In this document: positions 23,801 through 35,000 of the stretch, piece after piece | How the letters are laid out: each line of letters starts with the position of its first letter | How positions within the stretch are numbered: the stretch's first letter is position 1 | Assembly (NCBI GenBank): GCA_004802725.1 | Contig: SGPM01000004.1 | Span: forward strand, 124,001-188,000 | Reading direction: 5' to 3' | Source of the DNA: Antrodiella citrinella | Taxonomy: Eukaryota; Basidiomycota; Agaricomycetes; Polyporales; Steccherinaceae | DNA: 64,000 bases | Position numbers and translations under genes: made by a program | Notes under the pieces: generated by a model | The model's database searches: none | The model's input: the letters and a program-made list of their open reading frames with translations, nothing else | What the model was told of the DNA's origin: nothing

Positions 23801-24401
23801 GGCACGTGCCTCTCCTTCTTTGTCCTCAATATCGGGAATGGCTCCGCACTCCTCAATCACTGGCAACGGGGGCGTTGAGATAGGGATCACACCATGAAAT
23901 TATAAAGTGCTTACACCACTTCACGATATGAAGATGTCCACGGCTTGCCGCAGCGTGAAGGGCGGTCAACCCTGTCCGAGGCGAGGCGTCGTTGGCCAAA
24001 GCAAACGACTCGAAATCCCCAGCCTCCTTGATCTCTCTGAATCGAGCCTGGAGTGCTTGAAAGTCTCCAGATGCTGCGGTAGCACGAAGTGCTTCCAACT
24101 GAGTCGACGAGGGCTGAAGCTTGGGTGGTGTGACAGTCTCTTGGACCGGAGTGGGCTGGGAAGAGGGTGGAGTGGATTGCAAAGAGGACGGACCAGATTC
24201 TGATACGTGGCTCTGCAACGGATCCTCCGAGGGTTGTATTGGTGAAGATATGACTGGGGGCTGAATGGTCGGTACTCCAGGATAAACGAATTCCTCGTCA
24301 TTCGCCTCAGATTTTGGCTCTACCGTTCGTAATGCATCTTCATCCAGAGGAGAGGTCACCCCAGGATAAACGAATGTTTCGTCGTCAGAGTCGTCAGGCA
24401 T
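20889..24401 (-). CDS. Ankyrin-repeat, DysF, FYVE, C2HC and RING multidomain protein (probable endosomal E3 ligase)
   Basis: Thirteen exons: 24401-23915, 23859-23810, 23756-23631, 23574-23466, 23410-23271, 23220-22862, 22812-22226, 22175-22059, 22010-21682, 21632-21630, 21578-21295, 21232-20997, 20944-20889; 960 aa. Domains in order: acidic N-terminus with two FVYPGV motifs; ankyrin repeats at about 135-304 (LTALHAAASRGHLHIVK; TALHKAALHGHLPIITYLL); a DysF/peroxin-like domain from about 424 (SDWTLDV, GWQYGHSF, WVRRRRWVRVLRR); a FYVE finger from about 753 with RRHHCRRCGRIFCDRC, a PI3P-binding signature; a C2HC finger (CPVC ... HVKNC) resembling a UBZ; and a RING from about 918 (CVICLEEF, then C, H, C and CPVHAR at the end). 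The FYVE HH pair needs the 3-nt exon 21632-21630. The intron after 23810 has a GC donor. Function is inferred from domains: ubiquitin ligation on PI3P membranes. Confidence 0.85.
21630..21632 (-). other. 3-nucleotide microexon (CAC, one His codon) in the FYVE gene
   Basis: The minus strand reads intron 21681-21633 (49 nt, donor GTACGT, a TACTAAC branch-like site, acceptor CCACAG), then CAC, then intron 21629-21579 (51 nt, donor GTAAGA, acceptor CTGCAG). Both are phase 0. Including CAC gives RRHHCRRCG, the exact FYVE consensus; skipping it gives RRHCRRCG, one zinc-site residue short. Confidence 0.72.
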
Positions 24402-24913
24402 GATGGGGTCGTTAAACTGTGAGAGAGAAGTCGTGCTTTGCTGTACATCAATATGTAGTGGCAGCACGCAAGCAAAGGACTATCAGTTCGGGCTCGGATC
24501 GACAGACACAAAGTACACACGTTTCGTTATTGCCCGTATCACCACCTTCCCGTTGGTACTTCCAGTCTCAACAACTCGGACTGCTGCTTGAAGCCTTCAA
24601 GTTGAACGGATTCGGAATGAAATCCCAATTAGCTTTCTACTGACAAAAATGTGTCGACAGCACCACGTGGGAGTAGACGCTTGCTTCGTTGAAATGTCGG
24701 ACTCGGCTCGTCGGAGCGCGGCCGGACTCGGATGATCTGGCAGTGATACGATGGACATCGTCCATATGAGACTACACAACTATTCGAAAGAAAAGAAACA
24801 ATCGTCTATAGGTGGTATTGGAAACAACGAGCCAGAACGTATGGAATACAAAAGCGGGGTGCGTTAAGATACATTAGACTCGTGGCGACTCGCGAAAGTC
24901 AATCATGATGATG
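24402..24913. promoter_or_regulatory. Intergenic region upstream of the FYVE-RING gene and downstream of the ferric reductase
   Basis: The 512-base gap holds the promoter of the FYVE-RING gene (start 24401, minus strand) and the 3' end of the ferric reductase gene (stop 24914). An E-box CACGTG sits at 24664-24669. No gene is supported here. Confidence 0.4.
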
Positions 24914-27262
24914 CTACATTCCGAAGACTTCTACGTGCAGTGTGACTGAAGGTGCTCCCTTCAAGACACTCATAGGGCTCGTGATACTGGATGATAATGA
25001 TTTGGATACAGCTTGAGATAAGGAGGATGGCCCAGCGACTAGAATAAGAGTCATCAGCGGATGTGGCGCCTGGCAAATGAGCTGACTTGCCATCGACCGA
25101 TACAGATCCAGCAGATCCTGAAACCTCGTCTTCAAGTATACGAGAAATGCTAGGACGTCCATGCGTGATCTTGAGCGCAGAGTATGCCGGGAGCTCCAGC
25201 TTTTCCAAGGAGTTTTCGGACTTGGGGCATACGGGAGTACCAGGATGACTGTCTCCAATGACCGATTTGCTATCGTCGCTGAGAGACAGCTCCGGGAGAG
25301 GATGATTCGGACCAGTGATGTACACATGAGGATCAACGACCAATGGCGACGACTGCGCATGGACCAAGGCTTCTTTGAGAACTTTGGAGATCCACTTCAC
25401 ATGTTCTGTAGTATGGCGATGAGACAACTGAGCCTAAGCTCTATGTTTCTAGAACGTACCGGCATCCCGAACCGACCACACGAAAACCACGCGCCGGACA
25501 GCAGACTTGCCTGCTTTTGCGTCACTAATCGGGATAGAAATTAGCAATATGAAATGGATTTCCTGGGACAAAACTCACTGTATCAGGTTGAGGAGAAGCG
25601 GTAATGTGTAGGATACACCAGACCCCCCTGCATAATGGATTGTTAGTCCGATGACCCAAATCGAGAACGAGCGACGGACCAGCTATCAACACACAAGTGT
25701 AATACTTCGACAGAATTGGCGGACATCCATATGGCCCATCGATAAACGCAGGCACTGTCTTGCTGCCATCACTTGAGGCGTGATCTCTCAAACGCCCTGT
25801 GAACCCACTGCGCCCGCGAATGATGAATGTCAGCTCCTTCTCCTGAGACCCCTCAGCACCGTCTAGTGACCCTGGTATGGAAGCGATCGTGAAGGGGTGG
25901 GCTTCAGATGGAAGTTCACTGATAGTCGGTAGAACCACATAAGCATGTTGACCTGCTTGCCACTTCATCCGTCGACGAAGGGTAAGACGGACAGTATCTT
26001 GCGACAGGAGCTCCACGGTGGCAGTGCTTTCATGTTGGTTTTTTGTCCATCGGAATCGGTTGTTCAGGAGCAACCTAGTGAGGCGTAGCACTCGGTCGAA
26101 GGCCCATAAGACTAAGGCTGGCCATATGTAGTTGCCATATCTGGAGACAATTCAGTACGTTCAGCTGTCGAAAACTCGCACTCGTGGAATCGGAACGTAC
26201 CCGGGACCCCGAGCGTGCAAATATCCGAACAACAGGAACAGTCTGTGTAGTAGGGTCAGCGTTTGTGCAGGTGAAAGCACGCTCAGTAGACATACGCAAC
26301 AAGGATGATGTGGCCAACTAGGAAAATTTCGAAGAAGGCTTTGCGTATGGGCCGCACAGATAGAATGGCGGCAAGTGTGAACGCAGTCAATCCCACTGCA
26401 CCACATTGCATCCAAATAGTCTCGAAGCCAGTCTTCAGTCTGCAAGCACTGTCAGTAAACGAGCTGTAATGTGGGGAGGATTCTGACGCACCCTGCAACC
26501 ACGTGAGAGATCGCGTGGATCCACAGAAGGATCAGACATGTACGAGCTGCCGCCCGATGCAAGACGTTGAGCTATAGTGGCAAATCAAGTTAGACATTGT
26601 ATAAGAACATACAGTAGACGCTTACTTTCTCGTGTCCGATACCGGTGCAGACTATAAGACGAAGGTGAGTCGTGCCTTTTGCGGGAGGAAGATTAGTACA
26701 CCTACATGAGATGATATTGTTCTTTCCGGCAAGGGCGACGATCAGAGGCAGTTGAGATGATGCATAGTGAGCCGCCCTATCCTCGTACCAGTAGCCCTCG
26801 AGATCATGAGCTAAAACATGAATCAGCACAAGCACGAAATGAACATCGAGCGGTGCACTTACTGTGAATGAAGAGCAAAACAAAGATTGTCGTGATATAG
26901 CCAAAGATGAAGGTTAACTGGGAGATAGTTGCAGTAGACCCTGGGCCGATAGGAATGTGGATGCGGAAGGCAACGATACGAAATGCAGAGGCAACAGCGC
27001 CAGGCAGTCTTCTCCACGATGGTCGTCCGTTACAGCCAGGTTCAACTTTCTCGATGGGGCTCTTGTCAAAAGAGTTTGTTTGAGAGGGAGGGGTGGGTGG
27101 GAACGCAAATCGTATTGCGAGTCGGGTGAAGCGTATGATGGTAAGGAATGCTAGGATGCTTCCCAGAAGGATCCACAAATCTCGGACATATATCTCTTGC
27201 TGCGCTGCCTTGACCTGTCGGTCGGCAGCAGTGCTGCGAGGAGTATGTGAGATGAGCTGCAT
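24914..27262 (-). CDS. Ferric/cupric reductase transmembrane flavocytochrome (FRE family)
   Basis: Eleven exons: 27262-26863, 26810-26706, 26651-26626, 26571-26492, 26439-26296, 26242-26201, 26140-25680, 25627-25579, 25524-25460, 25405-25091, 25038-24914; 603 aa. Several membrane helices come first, with the heme-ligand region (GIGHEKLNVLHR ... WIHAISH). The FAD site follows (EAHPFTIASIP) and then the NADPH-binding part (LIAGGGSGVSYTLPLLLNLI and VFVWSVRDAEHVKWISK). The protein ends LHVEVFGM, as in this family. It would reduce extracellular Fe3+ or Cu2+ for uptake, moving electrons from cytosolic NADPH across the plasma membrane. Intron 25090-25039 has a GC donor (GCAAGT). The metal and the exact paralogue cannot be told from sequence. 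Confidence 0.9.
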
Positions 27263-30105
27263 GTCTTAAGTAGAGATTCGAAAAACGATGTGTGCTGCCG
27301 CATACCCTTCAAGGGGGCAGGGCTTTTTAAACTAAACCCCCTTGCAAAATCAAGAGCACGCGGCGACGCACTGACTAGCCTGTGTCATCAGACCGGAACT
27401 CTGAATGGATTCCGTACCTGTAGGGAGACCATGGGTGGCATACGTTCCTTCTTCGAGTGCCATGTGTTCTGGAAGGACTGTAATGACTGTACTGAGGGAG
27501 GAATGTGCCAGTTCTAGGAAATGTCCTCGAGATGACGAAGAAACGGGTAATGATCTCCGAATGTTCGGCTCAATTGAGAGCTTGTGGGGCAAGTCTATCG
27601 AAACGCGGGGCGGTGTGTAGAAGGATGATAGGACGACTCAGTAGCGAAGCCCGGCCGTTGCGTATGGTGCGGATATGCTTCGGTTGAGTGCGGTAGAGAT
27701 TCGGTCCGACAGTGTTCAATACAGGTGGCGCCGCACCAGTTATCTCGCCATTGAATCCCGTCAGAGGGGGTGCCCGCTCTGTAGAGAATTTTGGAACGGG
27801 AGTCAAGTGGATCGTTCGCCGCAAGTTGCATGGACAGATGACCCTCCAAGGAAGCCAACTTGGCGACACCCAAATTTCCATCGTTGGCACCCCTTCTTGG
27901 CTTGTCAATTGCAGGACCGTGAAGATAGTAGAGAATATTTGGCATAGAATGAGGTCAATTCTCTCCTAGAAGTCGTGATACGCTGAGTACAGATGGACGA
28001 TACATCAGCGTACATGCGAGATGAGCGATTCTAGAGAAACACTTGCCCGGTGACGGCGGTAGCAACACCGGCGATGTACGATAGACCAATGATGATGAGA
28101 TGCCAGTTCCACATTGCAAGATGGACATGGTGCCATCGTGGATCTTCCGAGGGTTACGCGTTACGAACCACAGAAGGAAGACGAGGAGCGCCGACATCTG
28201 ATCGTAGTATACTACTTGTATCGGAAGCGCCTCGCCTCTGAGTCTCTTTGCAAGGTGTTGTATAGGACTCGTCAGACTCACCTGCTTGAGTCTCAGATTA
28301 GTTGCCCGACTGTCGTTGATGTACAAAGTTATGTAGTCAACTCACCTCAACCTCACAGTGTGCAGGTAGTTTTCCCCGCGTGGCTCCAGAACTTCGTCTT
28401 ATCGCATCGGTCTTCAAGCACTTGTCCCCGTTTTCAGAAAGCCATCATATGATAGTTGATGTTGCATCTTGCTGTTTTCGATTCTGTTAGATCAAAATTG
28501 AATGTGCGAATGGTCGGTGCATGCATATGGTGTCGTCGCTCGAAGTCTCAAAGAGTCGTTTGAAGGTAACGAGCGTCACGTCACAAGAGTGACTTCGTTG
28601 TCACTTCACTCCGGTCGCTGAAATTTTGCATATGTACTTTCACCCGTACTTCCACGTTTTAACGGAGGCACACTGTTAATTTCAGCTGCATCCACGGGAG
28701 GTATCCTCCAGTGGAAATTCAGATGCTGTCCGATGACTGAGGTTGAGAGCGTTCAACTTGAAGAGCTCATTTTTCTCAAGTACCAACGAGAATCAACGTT
28801 TCAATTCTGGGGATTAGTTACCGTGACAACCAGCTACGGAAGTTACCAACTAGAAATCGGTGTCGCAGCACTGGGTTGGAAGTAGTTACTGCTTCCAGTT
28901 GTTACTAGGCTGCTACGAATGTGGCGAAGGTCGGCGTTAAGTATAAGTGTATGCGAACAGGTCTAATTATCGCTGTGATTACTGATTCTGTAGCATTTCC
29001 GATACGTTGCAGCGTACGGCGTGGCACTGCACCAGTACAATAAATTTACACAAAGTGGCAATCGGGGTTCTAACTTCCAATGTGACTTCCCTAATCCGGA
29101 CGTGCGTGGAAGTCCGCGTCGGCAGATGGGCGCTTGTTGTATACTACTTGAAGGGGATGATGGAGGCGAGCAATCACCTCTCGTTTCTTGAAACTTCTTT
29201 CAATCTGTGAATCAGATTGGCTCATTATCCGGTCTCTATAGGCCCCATTTCAGGATTTCGTGGCTTGTTATCAGATACCATGTGAGTGTTTAATCTTCCG
29301 CATTTCAACCGTGCAATTTGAACCCCCTGCTTTGCCTCTTGCCAGGTCAATACTTACGGATTCAGTTTACAGTCTTCCTCGAATTCTTTGATGCCGCAGG
29401 CTACAAAGTTCATGTACAAGCATAACCGGAACCCCATGTGAGCAAAGGGGATAATATCCGGGAATAAATGGGGCGTCGGGAGAACTAAGCCTTCTGGTTT
29501 GCTTCTGGTATTCCCAGGCGGAGAATAAATGCGACCAAGACTTCCCTGACAGGAACCGACCGAATATTTTTTGCTCCCGATGAATTACTGCGCATCGATG
29601 TCATGATCTTTGAAGAAGAAATGTCCAAGAATTCTACTTACATCGAATCTGAATCAAACGCGCTTGGTCCCCACTCCTGACCAGCGGTGTCAAACCACGA
29701 AAACATGCGACCCCACTGACGTTACTCGATGGGAACACATAGATAAGCTATTTCCCCTTCTCTTTGACAGCTCTTAAGCAGAACCCGCCGAAGCTGCTGT
29801 ACATCCTCCGTGTCCGGTGCGAACAAGCAACTTACAGATATCGGCAGCGTCCCACACGTGAATTCTCATTACAATGCCGATGATTTTTGTTATCTACCAG
29901 CTTTAGTGGACATGCGACGATCCTACGACCGTACAATTACGTTGAGAGGGCTTGAAGGTATCCCCAAGCTCCTTCAAAACGTCCGCTAAGAGACGATGAA
30001 ACGTTCAACTACCGCCCTCATAGCGCTCAATATCGTTGGCCGAGCGGGATCGGCGGTCCGCTTCGAGACGGAACATGTTATTTGTCTGCTGGGCTGAAAT
30101 TTCAG
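27263..30105. other. Gene-poor region of about 2.8 kb
   Basis: This is the longest stretch without an intact gene. 27263-27950 has overlapping open frames on both strands but no family match and no consistent splicing. 27955-28326 (minus) looks like a broken membrane-protein gene, listed separately. 28330-30105 has only short frames. Repeated GTTAC words occur at 28815-28905 and an inverted GGAGG/CCTCC pair near 28697-28709, but no terminal repeats or target duplications were found by eye. It also holds the promoters of the ferric reductase (right end at 27262) and BNA3 (left end at 30106). Confidence 0.45.
27955..28326 (-). pseudogene. Possible frameshifted membrane-protein gene remnant
   Basis: On the minus strand one frame encodes YDQMSALLVFLLWFVTRNPR. 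A shift of one frame, at about 28150, then continues RWHHVHLAMWNWHLIIIG followed by LSYIAGVATAVTG (28114 down to 28047). The two pieces read as consecutive membrane helices with a sensible loop, but no intron of normal size can join them, since only about 20 nt lie between. A GC-AG intron 28046-27984 could lead to a short tail and stop at 27955. No start codon or upstream exons could be fixed. I do not recognise the family. A single sequencing error or true decay would both explain it. Confidence 0.3.
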
Positions 30106-31975
30106 ATGCTGATGACTCGGTCCCCTACATATCTTCGCATTCTTCGCAGGTCCTTCACGTTCCCTCGCCCATTGAGATCTACTCCATTCTCCAGGTATCC
30201 TTCTTTCTCTACAACGCCTTCTTCGTCGACTATGGCACAAATCAATGGTTCTACCAAGGATCGATCGAACCTCATCCCCTTCTCTTCTCGTCTGAGGGAG
30301 GGTCGTGCACTCGCACAGGACGTGTGGTCTATCTTCAAGTATGTGTCGTGCTTCCAGTTGCTCCTGAAGTTGTCTCAAGCTTCCGACCTTCCGCAGTGCT
30401 GCCAATCTACCACATGATTGCATAAATCTCGGACAGGGTTACATGAACTTTGCCCCTCCGGAGTGGATCCAGGAGGCTGCCAATGAAGCTTTGGGCACTG
30501 TCAGTGCGAGCCACTACTCCCACCCAAGAGGCCGACCCCGCCTTCGGGAGGCGTTGAAGAAGTACTATGAGCCCATGATTGGTCGGACACTCAATACCGA
30601 AAAGGAGATTCTTGTGACTAGCGGGGCAAACGAAGGTTAGTTTCGTGGATCCTACATCGTTGACTTATATTGACAACGTAATGTTAGGACAATACTCAGT
30701 ATTCGTTGCGTTCTTAGAAGAAGGAGATGAAGTTATCATGTTCGAACCGTTCTTCGATCAATACCTGCCTTCCGTAACTTTCAATGGTGGTAAGCCGGTG
30801 TACGTCCCCTTGCACCCGGATACTACATCACACAAGACCACTAGCAATGACTGGGTGGTCGATTTCGAGGAGCTAAGGTAAGACAAAATGGTGCACACGA
30901 GCACGCATAAAAAGTAATGAAGACTGTTTTTGTAGGAGGGCTATCACGTCCCGGACGAAGATGATCATCGTGAACACGCCTCACAACCCAGTTGGAAAGG
31001 TCTTCACCCAAACGGAGCTGGAAAAGATTGCTGCTCTCGCCGAAGAATTCAATCTGCTCATTATGTCTGATGAAGTGGTATGTTTGCAATGACGTCATTT
31101 TGAAAGAAAATAGCGTGCTCATGCTCATATTTTGTAGTACGACACTCTTACTTTCGATGATAAGGAGCATGTCCGCATCGCCACTCTTCCTGGCATGTGG
31201 GACCGCACTGTCACCGTGGGTTCTGCGGGCAGTAAGTTATTGTCCAGTGTTCGCATCGAACCTTTCCCTGATGTCGGTCATCACAGAGATGTTCAATGCG
31301 ACTGGCTACCGCGTAGGCTGGTTGGTAGGACCCGCATCAATTATCCAACCTACTTTAGCCGCGTGTACCCGGATTGTGTTCTGTTCAAACTCCCCTCTGC
31401 AGGAGGCTGCCGCCGCAGGGCTCGAGCAGATCGTCGAGCGAAAGTTTTTGGAGAAGCAACGACGAGAGTACAGCGAGCGTCGCCAGGTCTTGATTGACTG
31501 CTTTGACAGTCTTGGGCTGAAGTACACTCGCCCAGAGGGCAGTTACTTCATTCTATTGGTGAGCTCCGAGCAGCATCGCCTTCGTAGTTTCTGGTCTGAT
31601 TAGTCGCAGGATATCGGTGCTATCACATGGCCTGAAGACTACCCGTTCCCAGAGAGCGTCAAGGGTCGCGGAAGGGATTTCCTGTGATTACCTTTTCGTT
31701 TGTCTCCCTGCATACCATGCTAATCACACGGAACAGGGCATGCTGGTACATCGCCACGGAGTTCGGTGTCTCATCTATACCTGTTAGCGAAGTGAGTCTT
31801 ATCTCTGCACTCGCACATTCACAAGGCTGACTATTGTTTGAAGTTCTACTGCGAAGAGCATGTCAGCATCGGCGAACGATACGCTCGTTTTGCGTTCTGC
31901 AAGGACGTCGAGACCTTGCGTCAGGCTGCATGTCGCCTCCAGAATTTGAGGAGTGTTATCAAGACCGACGCATAG
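30106..31975 (+). CDS. BNA3: Kynurenine aminotransferase / cysteine-S-conjugate beta-lyase type PLP enzyme
   Basis: Nine exons, 30106-30338, 30397-30635, 30688-30877, 30936-31077, 31138-31231, 31287-31558, 31610-31683, 31737-31791, 31844-31975, 476 aa. It is a class I aminotransferase: CINLGQGYMNFAPPEWI near the start, VNTPHNPVGKVF, SDEVYDTLTFDDKEHVR, and SAGKMFNATGYRVGW holding the PLP lysine (split by intron 31232-31286). This layout matches the kynurenine aminotransferase / CCBL clade (yeast Bna3), which makes kynurenic acid. The first ATG, 30106, gives an Arg/Ser-rich presequence like a mitochondrial one, and a second in-frame ATG at 30232 (MAQINGSTKD) would give a cytosolic form. The stop is only 49 bases from the SLH1 stop on the other strand. 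Confidence 0.88.
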
Positions 31976-32024
31976 GGATCACTTGAAGGTACAATTAACT
32001 TGAGATTTTGAATAGATCTGTATT

Positions 32025-35000
32025 TTATGCTTCACCGTTCAACTGGTCTACTAGCCTCGAGAGAACTTCACCTCTCGAACCTGATGCGGCGTCATAATAA
32101 ACAGGATTACTTTGCAGTCGTCGACTAAGGAATGTGTGGGACAAAGCGTCCACCCCATCCTGTTTTGTCCGGATAACTCCTTGAGCCTTCTGAGCATCAT
32201 ACCACGCCTGAAAATCCCCGGTTATCAATAGCTTGGACTCTAGCGGAAGGCCGTCGAGCAAGAATCGGTTGAAGGTGTCTTTCACCTCTGCTTGACAAAA
32301 GAGATGGAAATGACCGCCTGCTCCGTGATGGCGGACAGCTCGCCCTTGCATCCGCACGAGTTCTTCAAGATCGTAGTCTCGAAGCTGGCGCTCCTCGCCA
32401 TTGTCGCCATTGCCCGTGATGTGGACGTATTGCGTGCTCATAACAACGACTGTCGCCGCACGGACAGGGAGTGTCCAACATGAGTCATGCGGTACGAGCA
32501 AAACCTTGATGAGGCCCTCCGCATACATCTCCAAGACCAGAATACGGTCCGACTTCGTCAGCCCTTCGTGGAAGAAGCCTAAACCACGTGTTACGAAGTC
32601 GACAAGACCGATATCTTGAATCCGCGAGAGATAAGAGTCCAGCTGTTCTGGTAGAATGTCTTCGGAGAGATATCCACGAGCTGTTTCCATCTCCAGCGCA
32701 CATTGTGTGATCAAATCCAGCGCGATGTCCCGACATTGGCCGCGAGAAGGGACAAAGACGATGGCTTGCTCCTCGGGGGATTCTCGTATCGCACTGTGGG
32801 CGGGTTTCGCCATGACCTTGAACAATCCTGCCGACTGGTGTATGGTGAAGCTATGCATGGATACGGAAAGAGCCTGATCTCGGTCACGCGGGCGGAAGCT
32901 ATGGAGGGCCATAGGGTCCACATTCAGCCACGCAGCTAAATCTGTTGGATCGTTGAGAGAATTTGAGAGACCAATGTAGCGCACGGGCAGTGCGCGCGTG
33001 GCGTGCATTAGGGTCGATATGCACAATTCTTGATCCGGGTCGAGGAGTTCCAAATTTTCGCAGAGGACGAGACGCAGTTCGGCGAATGTTCTCTGGATCT
33101 CCGTGTTCTTCAAATTCGACAACATCCGGAGTAGATTGTAGGCGGTCACAACTTGAACCGCCTTCTTTGAAGGTGGCGACAATCTTCCGTCGGTAGTCAA
33201 GAAATCCACCGACACAGCCTTCAGCTCTGAAACTGGTCGTAGTTCTGCTAGCAGTTCGGTTGCTATGCTGCGCCGGGGTACAATCACAAGCACCCAAGCA
33301 GCTGCAGATGGTGCAGAATCTAATGTTTGCCTAGCAGGAGGATCAGAAACATACAGATAAGAGTTCGAGCACGTCATACCATACTGCAATTTGACCCATG
33401 AGGGATTTCCCACTGCCAGAGGGCGCACATATGAGGGAATGCAATCTAGTGTTGACGAGACTCCAGAAAACCTGTGACTGGATTGCATTGAAGCTGTTGG
33501 TCTGACGACCGTACAGATCTTGCAGAAGAGGGTCGTGAAGGATAGAAAGTGGAAGGTATGGGATATCCAACCGTGAGGTATGGGCATCAGTTGAAGACGG
33601 CATGATCAGGGTATCGAATGGTATCGGCACTTCGTCCTCAGCGCCCATCCACTGGTCTGAGACAAATCGAACCGTCACGGAAGGCGGTGGGAGTCCATTA
33701 GGTATCGAGATGACAAAGTCGACGTCCAAAGAAGTCGTATTCTGACGGAAGACCAAGTGCGACAGCTGAAGAATCGTAGTGGAGTCGTGGTCTTCTATCC
33801 ATAGCCAAAATGGTTCTACGGAGCCGTGGATCTTGGTACTCCAGTTGAACATCTGAGTTACTTTAACAGCAATTTTGAGGACATCCGAACCAAGTGGACG
33901 TAGGTCGTAGGTGATGCGAACGGTTGGAAATTGTTTCGCTGCATTTCGTATCGCTGCACCGTGATTCTCGTTCATATGCACCAGCTCCCCGAGTTCTTGG
34001 GCACTCATACTTGCGAGCTCAGCCACTGTGTAGTCGTCCGCAAATCTCTGCAGGTTGTAGTAAATGTCCGTTTTCAGTTCAAATTGCTTGAGCGGCTGAT
34101 CGAAGGGCCATAGTCGTTTCTCGATGGCTTTGCTCATACCCATGAGCACGGCACTAGCGTTGGCCCACTTCCGAGTAATAGCAATCTCCATGAGAGCACG
34201 AGCGACTCGGCCACCATTCTGTGCCGCGTATGCTTGATCGGAAACCAAAGCGAAGTCCTCGGGTCGGTACCCTGATATGTAACCCTGCAGTAGGATGTTG
34301 ACTTTCCCTTGGCTGGTATCAGTGCCATTCTAATGGGACTCAAAATTTTAGACAAATGATCAAGAGGGGTAGCAGAATTCGCACACCTTAACTCTGCAGG
34401 GTATTGACTGCATGATGAACTCCAGCTCCTTGATCTCGTTTTCACGGACTTGAATTTGATCGAACTTCACGTGAAAATGAATCAGCACTAGAAAAGACGC
34501 GTCAAAGGAAGCGACTTCACCTCCGTGCTTCGACTCAGCATGTGTAGAACGTCCGCTTCTGTCATCTTGGGCCGGAACTCTTCGTTGAATATTTCGATGG
34601 AAGCGTGCCGAATGTAATACTTCGCTGCGATGCGACCCAAATCCGTGATAGTGAAAGTGCCAGCATGCCGGTCGTACGCAATCATGCGAGCGTCTGCTAG
34701 CTTGGAGGCCGCTTCATTAACTAACTGACTCCGCTTGCTCCTAAGCTGAGGATCATTAGCAACGTGTTGATGAGTGATACCTGTGGCGGAATACATGTAA
34801 GTACAAATATAGCTCGTATGGCAGACAAACCCTACCGTATTGGAATGGATTCTTTCGCATCCGAACGAACAGATAGGTATAACTGAGCCATCGAACCGCG
34901 TCGTTAACATTGGCGACTGTTCCTAGGGCAATCTCCGCGTTCAGAGAATCAATCATACCAGCTTGGAACCTGTTGGAAGATAAGCACACAGTGGCGTTTC

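Noticed and set aside
27290..27950. Overlapping plus and minus frames of 60-116 codons
   Set aside because: No family similarity, no consistent splicing, and frames on both strands at once; treated as intergenic.
28330..30105. LTR retrotransposon or solo LTR
   Set aside because: No paired terminal repeats, primer-binding site, polypurine tract or target duplication could be found by eye.
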